Below are positions 1 to 8,144 of a DNA stretch of 64,000 nucleotides, in pieces; position 1 is the stretch's first letter; every line of letters starts with the position of its first letter. The notes under the pieces are model-generated. The model did no database searches. It worked only from the letters and a program-made list of their open reading frames with translations, and was not told the origin of the DNA. The stretch is from NCBI GenBank assembly GCA_020724365.1, contig DYHD01000003.1:20847-84846 (forward strand), read 5' to 3'. Origin of the DNA: Thermodesulfovibrio yellowstonii (GTDB lineage: Bacteria > Nitrospirota > Thermodesulfovibrionia > Thermodesulfovibrionales > Dissulfurispiraceae). The position numbers and the translations under genes are program-made.

Positions 1-583
1 CCGCTGGGAAATCTAGTTTGTTTGCCATATCTTTTACTTCATTTTTAGTTTTTATGCCAAGGGGTAAAATAAGTCTTTTCAGGGTTTCATGACTAAGAGA
101 ATAAAGGACATAAGACTGGTCTTTTTTAAGGTCATGAGCTTTCTTCAGAATGGGAAACTCATTTTTATAAGAAATATTGGCATAATGTCCTGTGGATATG
201 AAATTTATATTTCTCTCATCTGCAATTTTAATTAAATATGGAAATTTAATATGTCTATTGCACAATATGCAAGGATTGGGTGTCATTCCTTTTGAATATG
301 AACGAATAAAAGGCTCTATAACCATTTCCAGAAACTCGTCCCTAAGGTCAATTATATTGTGTTTGATTCTTAGTAGTTGTGCATTTTTTTGAGCATCCCT
401 CATAGCCTCAATCGAGCAGCAAGGAGCTTTTGATAAAGCCTTGTGCATTCTTGCCTCATAAAGGATGAAGCTGATACCCTCTACATCAAAACCATGCTTT
501 TTCAATAAAAAAGCGGCAATGGTTGAATCTACCCCGCCGCTCATGCCAATTATCACCTTTTTTGAGATTAGTTCACTATTCAT
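1..583 (-). CDS. mnmA: tRNA-specific 2-thiouridylase MnmA, 3' end cut by window edge
   Basis: About 194 residues of the N-terminal part are visible; the gene runs off the left edge. It transfers sulfur to U34 of tRNAs for Lys, Glu and Gln in the cytoplasm. The PP-loop ATP-binding motif GMSGGVDS lies near residues 13-20, the catalytic-cysteine segment TPNPCILCN follows near residue 95, and STGHYA comes after it, all MnmA hallmarks. The ATG at 583 gives a start just ahead of the PP-loop. It follows the cysteine synthase gene on the same strand with a gap of about 120 bp, so co-transcription is possible. Family assignment is firm; the C-terminal part cannot be judged. Confidence 0.93.
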   Translation of the reverse strand, partial: MNSELISKKVIIGMSGGVDSTIAAFLLKKHGFDVEGISFILYEARMHKALSKAPCCSIEAMRDAQKNAQLLRIKHNIIDLRDEFLEMVIEPFIRSYSKGMTPNPCILCNRHIKFPYLIKIADERNINFISTGHYANISYKNEFPILKKAHDLKKDQSYVLYSLSHETLKRLILPLGIKTKNEVKDMANKLDFPA

Positions 584-706
584 TGTCTATTCATTGATTA
601 GTTTCCTAAACATATTGTCTGCTATTAAATAAAAAATAACATTATAGAGCAAGAAAGAAAAAAGTTGTATTTAGATTATGTTATTGTTAATGATTATAAA
701 TCATTA

Positions 707-1615
707 TTATGGCGGGCACTTACCACATATAGATGTGAAAAGGGATGTTGAGAGGTATCTATCCCCCCTATCAGGAAAAATTACAACTATCACACCATCT
801 TTTAACTCACTCGATTTTTTTTGTGCGATATACATGGCTGCACCACTTGACATGCCAGAGAAAATCCCTTCCTTAATTGCAAGCATTCTTGTTGTATCAA
901 AAGCTTCTTCATCGTTTACAATATATCTCTCATCGAGTTTAGAAGCATCAAATATCGCTGGAATGATGCTCTCGGTCATATTTTTCAAGCCCTGAATTCT
1001 ATGACCATTGATAGGTTCTACCCCAATCACTACTATATCCTTATTAAACTCCTTGAGCCTTTTGCCTGCTCCCATTAATGTGCCAGATGTGCCCATTCCA
1101 GCAATAAAATGTGTAATCATGCCTTTAGTCTGTTCCCAAATTTCTTTTCCAGTGGTTTCATAGTGAGCTTGTATATTGGCTGGATTGTCAAACTGATTGG
1201 GCATAAAATATTTTTCAGGATCTTCTTGCATTATTTTGTGTGCAAGCCTTATAGCGCCATCGGTTCCTTCTTGAGAAGGGCTTAAGATAAGCTCTGCACC
1301 GAAAGCCTCGAGAATTTTTCTTCTTTCTATGCTAACACAAGCAGGCATAGTAAGTTTTACTCTATATCTCTTGGCTGAAGCTACCATCGCAAGTCCTATA
1401 CCAGTATTGCCAGATGTTGCCTCAAGGATTATCTTATCTCTCATGAGCCTGCCCTCTTTTTCTGCTGTTTCAATCATATAAAGAGCTGGACGGTCTTTTA
1501 CAGAACCTCCAGGGTTGCAACCCTCAAGCTTCACATAAATTTTAACCTTTGGATTAGGATTGAGAGCTTCTATCCTTACAAGAGGGGTATTGCCTATGCA
1601 GTCGAGTATTCCCAT
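707..1615 (-). CDS. cysM: Cysteine synthase B (O-acetylserine sulfhydrylase family)
   Basis: 302 residues, the usual length for CysM. It would make cysteine from O-acetylserine (or O-phosphoserine) and sulfide or thiosulfate using PLP. Visible motifs are IGNTPLVRI at residues 7-15, the PLP-lysine segment GGSVKDRPA (Lys40) and the substrate loop EATSGNTGIGLA. The protein ends with CGKCPP, a C-terminal CxxC whose role is not clear. It lies between the heptosyltransferase fusion gene and mnmA on the same strand. CysM rather than CysK is chosen from overall sequence style and is less certain than the family. Confidence 0.9.
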   Translation of the reverse strand: MGILDCIGNTPLVRIEALNPNPKVKIYVKLEGCNPGGSVKDRPALYMIETAEKEGRLMRDKIILEATSGNTGIGLAMVASAKRYRVKLTMPACVSIERRKILEAFGAELILSPSQEGTDGAIRLAHKIMQEDPEKYFMPNQFDNPANIQAHYETTGKEIWEQTKGMITHFIAGMGTSGTLMGAGKRLKEFNKDIVVIGVEPINGHRIQGLKNMTESIIPAIFDASKLDERYIVNDEEAFDTTRMLAIKEGIFSGMSSGAAMYIAQKKSSELKDGVIVVIFPDRGDRYLSTSLFTSICGKCPP

Positions 1616-1663
1616 AAATTGAATTCTATTTTAACATATTACTTAAATCAAAAATACATATAG

Positions 1664-3205
1664 TTATACCCATAATCCATCTACAATATATTGCACTGCA
1701 TCTCTTAAATCATTTGCCACATAATCGGCATAAACTGAGTCTTTTTGTTTGCCAGTCTTGACCAATATCCCTTTTGCTCCTGCAAACCTTGCAAGAAGCA
1801 TATCGGTATCTTTATCTCCTACAACATATGACTCTCTAAGATTTACCATATATTTTGTTCTTGCCTTATAAAGCATTGACAATTGAGGTTTTCTACAGGA
1901 GCAGTTTTCATCAGGATGGTGAGGGCAATAGAAAAAGTCATCAAAAAAATAATTATCAAGAAATAATTTATTTACATCCCTGACAAATGCTTCTTCTATA
2001 ATGCCTCTTCCAACACCTGACTGATTGCTAATACCGATTAGTAGAAAACCTTTTTCTTTAAGTTTTTTTAATTGTTTAATATCAGGAAATAGTTTAAAAT
2101 CATCCCAACTTCCTAAATAATCTGCATCTTCGCATAATGTGCCATCTCTATCAAAGAAAACAGCCTTTCTATTTGGCATAATCATTTTAAGCCTATGATA
2201 GACATCCTCAGAGGTTACATCTTGCATACATTTAATATAATCTTGTTCGCATTTTCTTTTGAAACATGGGCTGCAGGATGCGTTTCCTTTTATAACTATA
2301 TTGCCATCCTGAGGTGGTCCTGTAAGTTCAGGTGATGTAGAGCCAAAAATAGCAAGCAAAGGAGTGCCAACAGCATATGAAATATGCATAGGACCTGAAT
2401 CATTTGTAATCATGGCATCACATTCAGATATAAGTCCTATTAATTGCCTAAGAGATGTTTTACCTGCTAAATTAACGATACTATTTTTTAGAATCATAAG
2501 TTTTTTTTCAATCAATATCTGAATTTGATTTGCTATAAATTCTTCGTTTTTTCCACCGAATATTACTATACTCCCTCCCAAATCTCTAATAAACCAGTCA
2601 GAAACCTCAGCAAATCTTTCAGGCAGCCATCTTTTTGCTGAACCATAAGCTGCTCCAGGGTTAATTCCAAGAATAGGTCTTTTAAGTCCCGACAATAATT
2701 TACGCGATTCAAGCCGCTCATCTATGGATTGAAATATATAAGGAATAGAGTATTCAGCCTTGATACCAACATATTTGATAAGATTAAGGTAATAATCTAT
2801 ATGATGAATCCTTCTGTCATCCTTCTTAAACGGGATTGGTCTTGTCAGTAAAAAACCCCTACCATCTCTATTGTAACCAATCCTTTCTGGAATTCCTGAT
2901 AGAAATGTTAATAATGCAGCATCAAATGCATTCTGAAAAAGATAAGCAACAGAAAACCCCTTCTTTCTAAGGATAAAAGAAAGATTTATTCTCCCAAGAA
3001 TAGTTTTGAATTTATTATCATATATCATCAAATCATCAATATTTGGATCTTCTTCAAATAGGGGTGATACAGATGGTCTTAATAGCTGACAAATCATTGA
3101 ATTCCTATAAGCAGCTTTTAATGACCGAATCGCAGGCAAAGTCATAACTGCATCCCCTATCCAATTCACCCCTCTTATGAGTATCTTTTCATTCGAATTA
3201 TTCAT
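1664..3205 (-). CDS. Fusion of ADP-heptose:LPS heptosyltransferase (WaaF-like) and heptose-bisphosphate phosphatase (GmhB-like)
   Basis: 513 residues with two domains. Residues 1 to about 340 are a GT9 heptosyltransferase (start IRGVNWIGDAVMTLPA; later GINPGAAYGSAKRW and TNDSGPMHISYAVGTP) that adds heptose to the LPS inner core. From about residue 345 a HAD phosphatase follows (FFDRDGTL, SNQSGVGRG, the zinc-binding CPHHPDENCSCRKP and VGDKDTDM), matching D-glycero-D-manno-heptose 1,7-bisphosphate 7-phosphatase. One protein thus carries a step of ADP-heptose synthesis and its transfer. The start at 3205 precedes the conserved strand by about 8 residues. It is the first gene of a minus-strand run with cysM and mnmA. 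Confidence 0.9.
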   Translation of the reverse strand: MNNSNEKILIRGVNWIGDAVMTLPAIRSLKAAYRNSMICQLLRPSVSPLFEEDPNIDDLMIYDNKFKTILGRINLSFILRKKGFSVAYLFQNAFDAALLTFLSGIPERIGYNRDGRGFLLTRPIPFKKDDRRIHHIDYYLNLIKYVGIKAEYSIPYIFQSIDERLESRKLLSGLKRPILGINPGAAYGSAKRWLPERFAEVSDWFIRDLGGSIVIFGGKNEEFIANQIQILIEKKLMILKNSIVNLAGKTSLRQLIGLISECDAMITNDSGPMHISYAVGTPLLAIFGSTSPELTGPPQDGNIVIKGNASCSPCFKRKCEQDYIKCMQDVTSEDVYHRLKMIMPNRKAVFFDRDGTLCEDADYLGSWDDFKLFPDIKQLKKLKEKGFLLIGISNQSGVGRGIIEEAFVRDVNKLFLDNYFFDDFFYCPHHPDENCSCRKPQLSMLYKARTKYMVNLRESYVVGDKDTDMLLARFAGAKGILVKTGKQKDSVYADYVANDLRDAVQYIVDGLWV

Positions 3206-3293
3206 ATTTTTAATTTAACATTTTTTTCTTAAGAACATTAAATTCATATATTCCCATAATCCATAATAAATATTAGCTGTATGATGATTTTAC

Positions 3294-3370
3294 TGTCATT
3301 GCGAGCATCCGAAGGATGCGTGACGATCTCATAAGAAAAGGCGAGATTGCTTCGTTTCACTCGCAATGAC
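3294..3370. repeat. Interspersed repeat with GTCATTGCGAG inverted ends
   Basis: A 77-bp element bounded by perfect 11-bp inverted repeats, GTCATTGCGAG at 3294-3304 and CTCGCAATGAC at 3360-3370. A second internal inverted pair (GCATCC / GGATGC) is also present. A related copy lies at 14219-14293. It resembles the REP-like intergenic repeats common in Nitrospirota and Deltaproteobacteria. It sits between the divergently transcribed heptosyltransferase and perR genes, and no protein is encoded. The rest of 3206-3458 shows nothing recognisable. Confidence 0.75.
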
Positions 3371-3458
3371 TACGGATTACGGGTAATCCTATTGATACTA
3401 TAAAGATTTATGCATCACGATAGCAGTAATAATTGATTCAACAAAAATAAAAAAATAC

Positions 3459-3486
3459 TTGACAATAAAAATTATTATATGATAAT
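3459..3486 (+). promoter_or_regulatory. Probable sigma70-type promoter of the perR-like gene
   Basis: TTGACA at 3459-3464 and GATAAT at 3481-3486 are separated by 16 bp. The predicted start site near 3493 leaves a leader of about 27 nt to the ATG at 3520, with the PerR box between them. Inferred from sequence only. Confidence 0.6.
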
Positions 3487-3499
3487 ATTTATCAATTAA

Positions 3500-3514
3500 T
3501 AATAATTATTATAA
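3500..3514. promoter_or_regulatory. PerR box, 14 of 15 consensus positions
   Basis: The 15-mer TAATAATTATTATAA matches the PerR consensus TTATAATNATTATAA at all but position 2. It lies just downstream of the predicted transcription start and just upstream of the perR-like ATG. Binding there would block transcription, as expected for autorepression by a peroxide sensor. Confidence 0.65.
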
Positions 3515-3519
3515 AAGTT

Positions 3520-3939
3520 ATGAAAAGATTAGAGAAAAATATGAAATTAAAACAAACACCTCAAAGGCTGGCTATTATTAATTTTCTGGAAAATAATAAA
3601 AATCATCCTACTGTAGAGGATATCTATAGGGCTATAATTGAACAATTTCCTACTATTTCGTTAGCAACAGTCTATAAGAATATCGAAACATTAAAAAACT
3701 TGGGCATGATAAGAGAAATTACTATAGACCCAGAGAAAAAGCACTTTGATCCGAATACTTTGACACATCATCATCTAATTTGCACTGAATGTAAACGAAT
3801 TGTTGATATCAACATTGATTTTGAGATCAAACTACCTGATAACTTTATATCTGACTTTGAAATAACTGGCAATCATATTGAATTTTATGGAATATGCTCA
3901 TTATGTAAAAATTCCAAAGTCGTAAAAAACGGAATATAA
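3520..3939 (+). CDS. perR: Fur-family peroxide regulator, PerR-like
   Basis: 139 residues, the usual Fur/PerR length. The N-terminal winged helix contains TPQRLAIINFL and ATVYKNIETL. The C-terminal metal-binding part contains THHHLICTECKR and a second CSLC, giving the two CxxC pairs of the structural zinc site. A run of rubredoxin, peroxiredoxin and flavodiiron genes follows, and a PerR box overlaps its own leader, so a peroxide-sensing repressor is more likely than an iron-sensing Fur. The ATG at 3541 is an alternative start (7 residues shorter); neither has a strong ribosome site. Confidence 0.82.
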   Translation: MKRLEKNMKLKQTPQRLAIINFLENNKNHPTVEDIYRAIIEQFPTISLATVYKNIETLKNLGMIREITIDPEKKHFDPNTLTHHHLICTECKRIVDINIDFEIKLPDNFISDFEITGNHIEFYGICSLCKNSKVVKNGI

Positions 3940-3960
3940 TTTAATAAGGAGGTAATGAAA

Positions 3961-4065
3961 ATGGCTGTTTTTGAATGCACCAAGTGCGGTGAAACAAAAG
4001 ATACCAGATGTAAACCAAAGAAATGCCCTAAATGTGGTGAACAAAGCACAATGCAAAAGAAGTAA
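3961..4065 (+). CDS. RCKP-type rubredoxin-like small protein
   Basis: 34 residues, with a strong ribosome site (AAGGAGGT) just before the ATG. It has two CxxC knuckles (CTKCG and CPKCG) and an RCKPKKCPKCG segment typical of RCKP-type rubredoxin-like domains. It could bind a single iron or zinc and act as a small electron carrier or metal-storage peptide. It lies 21 bp after perR and 35 bp before the peroxiredoxin, so it should belong to the same transcript. The fold is recognisable; the biochemical role is inferred. Confidence 0.8.
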   Translation: MAVFECTKCGETKDTRCKPKKCPKCGEQSTMQKK

Positions 4066-4100
4066 ATCTATATTTTATAGCCCAAAAAAGGAGGAAAACT

Positions 4101-4745
4101 ATGGAAGAGATTTGTTGTGGATTAAATATTGGACAAGATGTCCCAAATTTTAAAATGGAAACCTATGAACCATCTAAAGGTGATTTTGGCGAAATAAGTC
4201 TTGAGACTCTTAAGTCTAACAAGAAATGGACTATTCTATTCTTTTACCCTGCTGACTTTACATTTGTTTGCGCTACAGAATTTGCAGCCCTTGCAGAACA
4301 GTATGACCAATTCAAAAACCTGGGGGCGGAGGTAATAACAGTCAGCACAGATACCAAATTTACCCATCTTGCATGGCAAGGTGCTGAAGGAATGCTAAAA
4401 GGGGTTAAATATCCAATGGGCGCAGACCCTACAGGTAGAGTATCCAGATTGTTTGGAGTATATGATGAGGAGACAGGCCTTGCCCTTAGAGGAACATTTA
4501 TTATTAGCCCCGACGGAAAGCTTTTCAACTCAGAGGTCAATTTCTATAACATTGGTAGAAATGTTGATGAGCTGATGAGGAAATTTAAAGCAAATCTTTA
4601 TGTATCTTCTCATCCTGAAGAGGCTTGTCCTGCAAAATGGAAAGAAGAGGGAGATAAAACACTAAAACCATCGGCACAGATGGTTGGAAAAGTTTATGAA
4701 GCCCTTGAAGGGTCGTACGGCGGAGAAGATATCATCTCTAAATAG
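4101..4745 (+). CDS. Typical 2-Cys peroxiredoxin (AhpC/Prx1 class)
   Basis: 214 residues; it would reduce hydrogen peroxide and organic peroxides. The peroxidatic cysteine is Cys57 in FTFVCATEF; the usual proline of the VCPTE motif is alanine here. The resolving cysteine lies in EEACPAKWK near residue 176. The segment ALRGTFIISPDGK is also typical. A ribosome site AAGGAGG precedes the ATG at 4101. No AhpF-type reductase is next to it, so the neighbouring rubredoxin-like proteins are candidate electron donors (inference). Confidence 0.92.
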   Translation: MEEICCGLNIGQDVPNFKMETYEPSKGDFGEISLETLKSNKKWTILFFYPADFTFVCATEFAALAEQYDQFKNLGAEVITVSTDTKFTHLAWQGAEGMLKGVKYPMGADPTGRVSRLFGVYDEETGLALRGTFIISPDGKLFNSEVNFYNIGRNVDELMRKFKANLYVSSHPEEACPAKWKEEGDKTLKPSAQMVGKVYEALEGSYGGEDIISK

Positions 4746-4785
4746 GCTTAATGTAACTAAAGTTTAATGCCTGAAGCAGATATAT

Positions 4786-4823
4786 AACCCCTATTCCTAC
4801 TTATAAATCAAGGTATAGGGGTT
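4786..4823 (+). terminator. Hairpin after the peroxiredoxin gene
   Basis: AACCCCTAT (4786-4794) pairs perfectly with ATAGGGGTT (4815-4823) across a 20-nt loop. It starts 41 bp after the peroxiredoxin stop. There is no clear T run, so it may be a weak terminator or an RNA-processing stem that lowers expression of the genes beyond. Confidence 0.5.
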
Positions 4824-4949
4824 GTATTACCTTAAATTAAATAGAAAACACAAGCAATTAAAATCACGACTTGCAATAAAGATATTTAAGTGCAGAATTT
4901 TTTTTGAAGATTCAGAAAATATAGAAAAAGCAAAAATTATGGTGAACAA

Positions 4950-5429
4950 ATGCAGATTAATATTGAAAAAATACCCGGAGGCTTCAGGATTGACGGACTG
5001 GAGCTTAAAAGTGGCAAATGCGGCTGCACATCAATACTTCCGTGCTGCCACAGCTTTTCAAAAGTAAAAAAGAGCGGCAATCAGTTAATTTTCAACGCAA
5101 AAGCATCAAGTCCTAATACAAAAGATAATTTTAGATGGGGGTATAAAGTTAGGAAGAGTGATTACATTGTAGAAGTCGATTTTGAAGATGCAAGGGATAA
5201 GGTAATTTGCTCTGGTTTTTATCCACCGTCTCTTAAGGAATGGACTGATAGAGGCTGGGAAATAATTAGCAGTGAGAATGAAAAAGAGGATTTTAATTTA
5301 TGGCGATGCGCCGTATGTAAATGGCTTTATAAAGAGAAAGAACAGACTATTAAATTCGAAGAATTGCCAGTTGATTGGAAATGCCCTGTTTGTAAAACCG
5401 GAAAAGATTCATTTGAAAACATAGGATAA
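4950..5429 (+). CDS. Rubredoxin-domain protein with an unrecognised N-terminal domain
   Basis: 159 residues. The last 45 or so form a rubredoxin-like domain, with knuckles CAVCKWLY and CPVCKTGKDSF around EELPVDWKC. The first 110 residues are not a family I recognise; they begin with a cysteine cluster (CGCTSILPCC) followed by mixed alpha/beta sequence. The rubredoxin part could pass electrons to the flavodiiron protein downstream. The start at 4950 has only a weak GGTG ribosome site, but the in-frame open stretch begins at 4908 with no other usable start. The insertion element at 5431 abuts its stop. Confidence 0.7.
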   Translation: MQINIEKIPGGFRIDGLELKSGKCGCTSILPCCHSFSKVKKSGNQLIFNAKASSPNTKDNFRWGYKVRKSDYIVEVDFEDARDKVICSGFYPPSLKEWTDRGWEIISSENEKEDFNLWRCAVCKWLYKEKEQTIKFEELPVDWKCPVCKTGKDSFENIG

Positions 5430-5430
5430 G

Positions 5431-5563
5431 GAGCTTGTCTAAAAACTCGCATGTTGTCATTGTCCGGCTTGACCGGACAATCCAGAACCTATTGAAAAGA
5501 CTGGATTCCCCGATCAAGTCGGGGAATGACAGTCGAGTGAAATCGTAGTTTTTAGACAAGCTC
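5431..5563. mobile_element. 133-bp MITE-like element with perfect 17-bp terminal inverted repeats
   Basis: Ends are perfect 17-bp inverted repeats (5431-5447, starting GAGCTTGTCTAAAAACT, and 5547-5563). TAAG flanks both sides and may be a target-site duplication. Inside are two hairpin repeats in opposite orientation, of the TGTCATT...AATCCAG type also found within cmr2. No transposase is encoded. It begins two bases after the rubredoxin-domain gene stop and ends 16 bp before the next ATG. Confidence 0.7.
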
Positions 5564-5579
5564 TAAGGAGGTGATTTAC

Positions 5580-5714
5580 ATGGCAAAGTTAGGACAGAAA
5601 TATAAATGCTTGATATGCAATAATGAGGCAGTTGTTATAGTTCCTGGCAAAGGAGCACTTTCATGTTGCGGTAAATTCATGGAATTAGTAGGAGCAGGTT
5701 TTGAGTGTAAATAA
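5580..5714 (+). CDS. Desulforedoxin-like protein 1
   Basis: 44 residues, too short for most gene finders. It begins GQKYKCLICNN and ends CCGKFMELVGAGFECK, giving the CxxC plus CC cysteine pattern of desulforedoxin and of the N-terminal domain of desulfoferrodoxin. It should bind one Fe(Cys)4 centre and carry single electrons. AAGGAGGTG precedes the ATG by a good distance. It lacks the catalytic superoxide reductase domain. It is paralogous to the next gene. Confidence 0.82.
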   Translation: MAKLGQKYKCLICNNEAVVIVPGKGALSCCGKFMELVGAGFECK

Positions 5715-5754
5715 ATTTTTTAATGCTTAGTTAAATTATAATAGGAGTCTAAAC

Positions 5755-5889
5755 ATGACAAAAGTAGGACAAAAATATAAATGTAATATTTGCGACCAGG
5801 AAGTTGTAGTTACTAATGCTGGTGGAGGCGACATAGTCTGCTGTAATGTTAAGATGAGTCTTATTGGCGATGGTTATGAATGTAAATAA
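5755..5889 (+). CDS. Desulforedoxin-like protein 2
   Basis: 44 residues, the same length and cysteine pattern as the gene 40 bp upstream (GQKYKCNICDQ, then CCNVKMSLIGDGYECK). The two are about half identical, so a tandem duplication is likely. Each may dimerise as desulforedoxins do. The ATG follows an AGGAG ribosome site. It ends 15 bp before the flavodiiron gene, which suggests it supplies electrons to that enzyme. Confidence 0.82.
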   Translation: MTKVGQKYKCNICDQEVVVTNAGGGDIVCCNVKMSLIGDGYECK

Positions 5890-5904
5890 TTTAAGGAGGG
5901 TTAA

Positions 5905-7125
5905 ATGACCGCTGTTGAGATTAAAAAAGATATTTACTGGGTAGGTGCAATAGATTGGGCAGTTAGAGATTTTCATGGATATGAGACACCCAGAGGCACT
6001 TCATATAACAATTATCTGATAATGGATGATGAAATAACACTCATAGACACTGTTAAGGATGATTTTGCTGAAGTCACAATTAAGAACATACAAAGCATTG
6101 TGCAGCCAGAAAAGATTAAACATATTGTTATCAATCATATAGAAAATGACCATGCAACAAGCATTGATAGGATTATGGCATTAACGCCGAATGCGACTAT
6201 TTATATCACAGAAAAAGGTAAAAAAGGTCTTGCAAGGTTTTTTGACATCTCAAAATGGAACATGAAGGTGGTCAAAACAGGAGATACTCTTAACATTGGC
6301 AAAAGGACATTGCTCTTTCTTGAAACACCTATGCTCCATTGGCCTGATTCAATGATGACTTATGATAAAGAAGACAAAGTTCTTTTCAGCCAAGACGCTT
6401 TTGGTCAACATATAGCCTCTGCTGTGAGATTCGATGATGAATTCATCACATGCGAATCTATGTATGAACTCGATGACGCTATTGCTGATTATTATGCTAA
6501 TATCCTAATGCCATTTGGACAGCTTATCAAATCAAAAATTGCAGATGTTCAAAAACTTGGCATTGAGATAGATATGATAGCACCTGACCACGGAATTATA
6601 TGGCGGGCAAACCCGGGCAAGATATTGCAGATGTATATGGATATGGCTTCAGGCTGTGCTAAACTTAGTGTCTCTATAATATATGATACAATGTGGCATA
6701 GCACTGAGATTATGACTACTCCTATCATGCAGGGTATCAAGGATGAAGGACTTGAGTGTAAAATTATAAAATTGAGGGCAACGCCAATGAGTGTTGCAGT
6801 AAAGGAATTCTGGAAATCAAGGGGCACACTTTTTGGCACTCCGACTATTAATAATGTTATGTGTCCAACTGTTGCACAAATCCTTTATCACCTAAGCGGC
6901 TTAAGACCTAAAAATCGCATTGTTGGAGCCTTTGGCAGTTTTGGCTGGGGCGGCGGAGCTGTAAAAGGTGCTTATGAGGAATTCAAGAAAATGGGACTTG
7001 AGATATCCGAACCAGGTTTGCAGATAAATTATAGACCATCTCTTGAGGATGAAACAAAATGCTATGAATTTGGTAAAGAGTTTGCTAAAAAAGTAAGGGA
7101 GTATCACAAGAAATTCGAGTCTTAA
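5905..7125 (+). CDS. FprA-type flavodiiron protein (oxygen / nitric oxide reductase)
   Basis: 406 residues. The N-terminal metallo-beta-lactamase-like half has the diiron ligands His78, Glu80, Asp82 and His83 in NHIENDHA, then LHWPDSM, SQDAFG and PDHGIIW. From about residue 255 a flavodoxin domain binds FMN (IIYDTMWHSTEIM, FGSFGWGGGAV). Such cytoplasmic enzymes reduce oxygen to water or NO to N2O with rubredoxin as donor. AAGGAGGG precedes the ATG. It is the last gene of the oxidative-stress cluster and makes the small redox proteins upstream sensible partners. Confidence 0.94.
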   Translation: MTAVEIKKDIYWVGAIDWAVRDFHGYETPRGTSYNNYLIMDDEITLIDTVKDDFAEVTIKNIQSIVQPEKIKHIVINHIENDHATSIDRIMALTPNATIYITEKGKKGLARFFDISKWNMKVVKTGDTLNIGKRTLLFLETPMLHWPDSMMTYDKEDKVLFSQDAFGQHIASAVRFDDEFITCESMYELDDAIADYYANILMPFGQLIKSKIADVQKLGIEIDMIAPDHGIIWRANPGKILQMYMDMASGCAKLSVSIIYDTMWHSTEIMTTPIMQGIKDEGLECKIIKLRATPMSVAVKEFWKSRGTLFGTPTINNVMCPTVAQILYHLSGLRPKNRIVGAFGSFGWGGGAVKGAYEEFKKMGLEISEPGLQINYRPSLEDETKCYEFGKEFAKKVREYHKKFES

Positions 7126-7464
7126 AACTCATGGGAAAGCTTCTGGTAGTCGAGAGCTTTAGCTTATGTTTAAGTTTGTTTAAATTGTATGCTGAAGCCT
7201 CGGCTGCTATAGCTGCATCCTTGCCTTTAAAATCAAGCAGTTACGAGACCCTGAAATGAGTTCAGGGTGACAAAAAGCGAATTTTGACACAGTCTGAAAG
7301 CGAGGAATCTTATCTCCTGCTCGGGACAGGCTCTGTGAGGAATCTCCCATGTTCATTCGAGACAAGGCTTGCCTCTTTGCAAAGATTTCTCACACCCTTG
7401 GGTAATTCGAAATGACGGATAAATCAAAGGGTTCACAATCCTATCTCTGCTTCAAGCTTTTAGT
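7126..7464. other. Non-coding gap with decayed repeats
   Basis: 339 bp between two convergent genes. It holds hairpin-forming repeat fragments, including ACCCTGAA...TTCAGGGT near 7246-7270 and ATTCGAAATGACGG near 7407, which look like worn copies of the GTCATT repeats. No gene or RNA was recognised. One of the stems probably ends transcription from one or both sides. Confidence 0.5.
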
Positions 7465-8139
7465 TCAAGGTTGAAGCTTTATATAGTTTTCCCAGATTAA
7501 GAGCAGTTCTTTAGTTGCTATTAGGTCGCCTACGCAATATCGGGCAATTTCTATATATCTTCCAGAGTCAAAAATCGCTTTCACATCATACCCTGTAATG
7601 CCATCTGATTTAGGGCTTTTGATGTTGAATGTCCTGCACCACATATCTAAGCTAAACCTTCTTTTAGCTGCCCCATAAAATGTAAGTTGTTCAAGAAGGT
7701 CTATGTGAATATCAGAGTATCTGTTAGGGATAAGTTCTCGTGTAGGTTTTATTCGATTAATTGCTGAACGTATCATTATAAAAGGACAGTCAAAAGACCT
7801 ACCGTTAAATGTGATAAACCTATCATAAGATCTGATAGTGCTCCAAAATCCTATGAGTATTTCACTCTCTGAGGCGCTCTGGAATAAAATTCCGTCTTCT
7901 TCAAATGTTGCGATTTTCTGGTTGGGGGATTGAAAATAGACTCTGCCCTTATTTGTATCAGGATTCAGCATCCCAAGGGCAATTATTTGGGCAGTGTGTG
8001 GATAAAATGAGAGGCTTTCTTTGACCTTTTCAATATCCTCACTGGTTTCAGTCCATTTAAGGAGATAATCTTGAACAGCAGGGTCTAATGTATTAAAATC
8101 GCACCCTGCTGTCTCAATATCGAATATAATTCGACCCAT
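7465..8139 (-). CDS. 3'-5' exonuclease, DnaQ/PolB-like (RNase H fold)
   Basis: 224 residues. Exo I (FDIETAG near residue 7), Exo II (FNGRSFDCPF) and Exo III (YCVGDLIATKEL near the C-terminus) carry the acidic residues of DEDD exonucleases. No polymerase domain is attached. It resembles predicted PolB-like exonucleases that may act in DNA repair or RNA trimming; the substrate is unknown. It is the last gene of the transketolase-ftsEX-ctpA run, 5 bp after ctpA. Confidence 0.75.
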   Translation of the reverse strand: MGRIIFDIETAGCDFNTLDPAVQDYLLKWTETSEDIEKVKESLSFYPHTAQIIALGMLNPDTNKGRVYFQSPNQKIATFEEDGILFQSASESEILIGFWSTIRSYDRFITFNGRSFDCPFIMIRSAINRIKPTRELIPNRYSDIHIDLLEQLTFYGAAKRRFSLDMWCRTFNIKSPKSDGITGYDVKAIFDSGRYIEIARYCVGDLIATKELLLIWENYIKLQP

Positions 8140-8144
8140 TTCTT

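Noticed and set aside
3294..3370. Inverted repeat as the intrinsic terminator of a gene
   Set aside because: It has no T run, and a related element occurs at 14219-14293, so an interspersed repeat is the better reading.
4822..5067. 81-residue reading frame overlapping the rubredoxin-domain gene
   Set aside because: It runs in another frame over the conserved cysteine cluster and has no recognisable domain or ribosome site.
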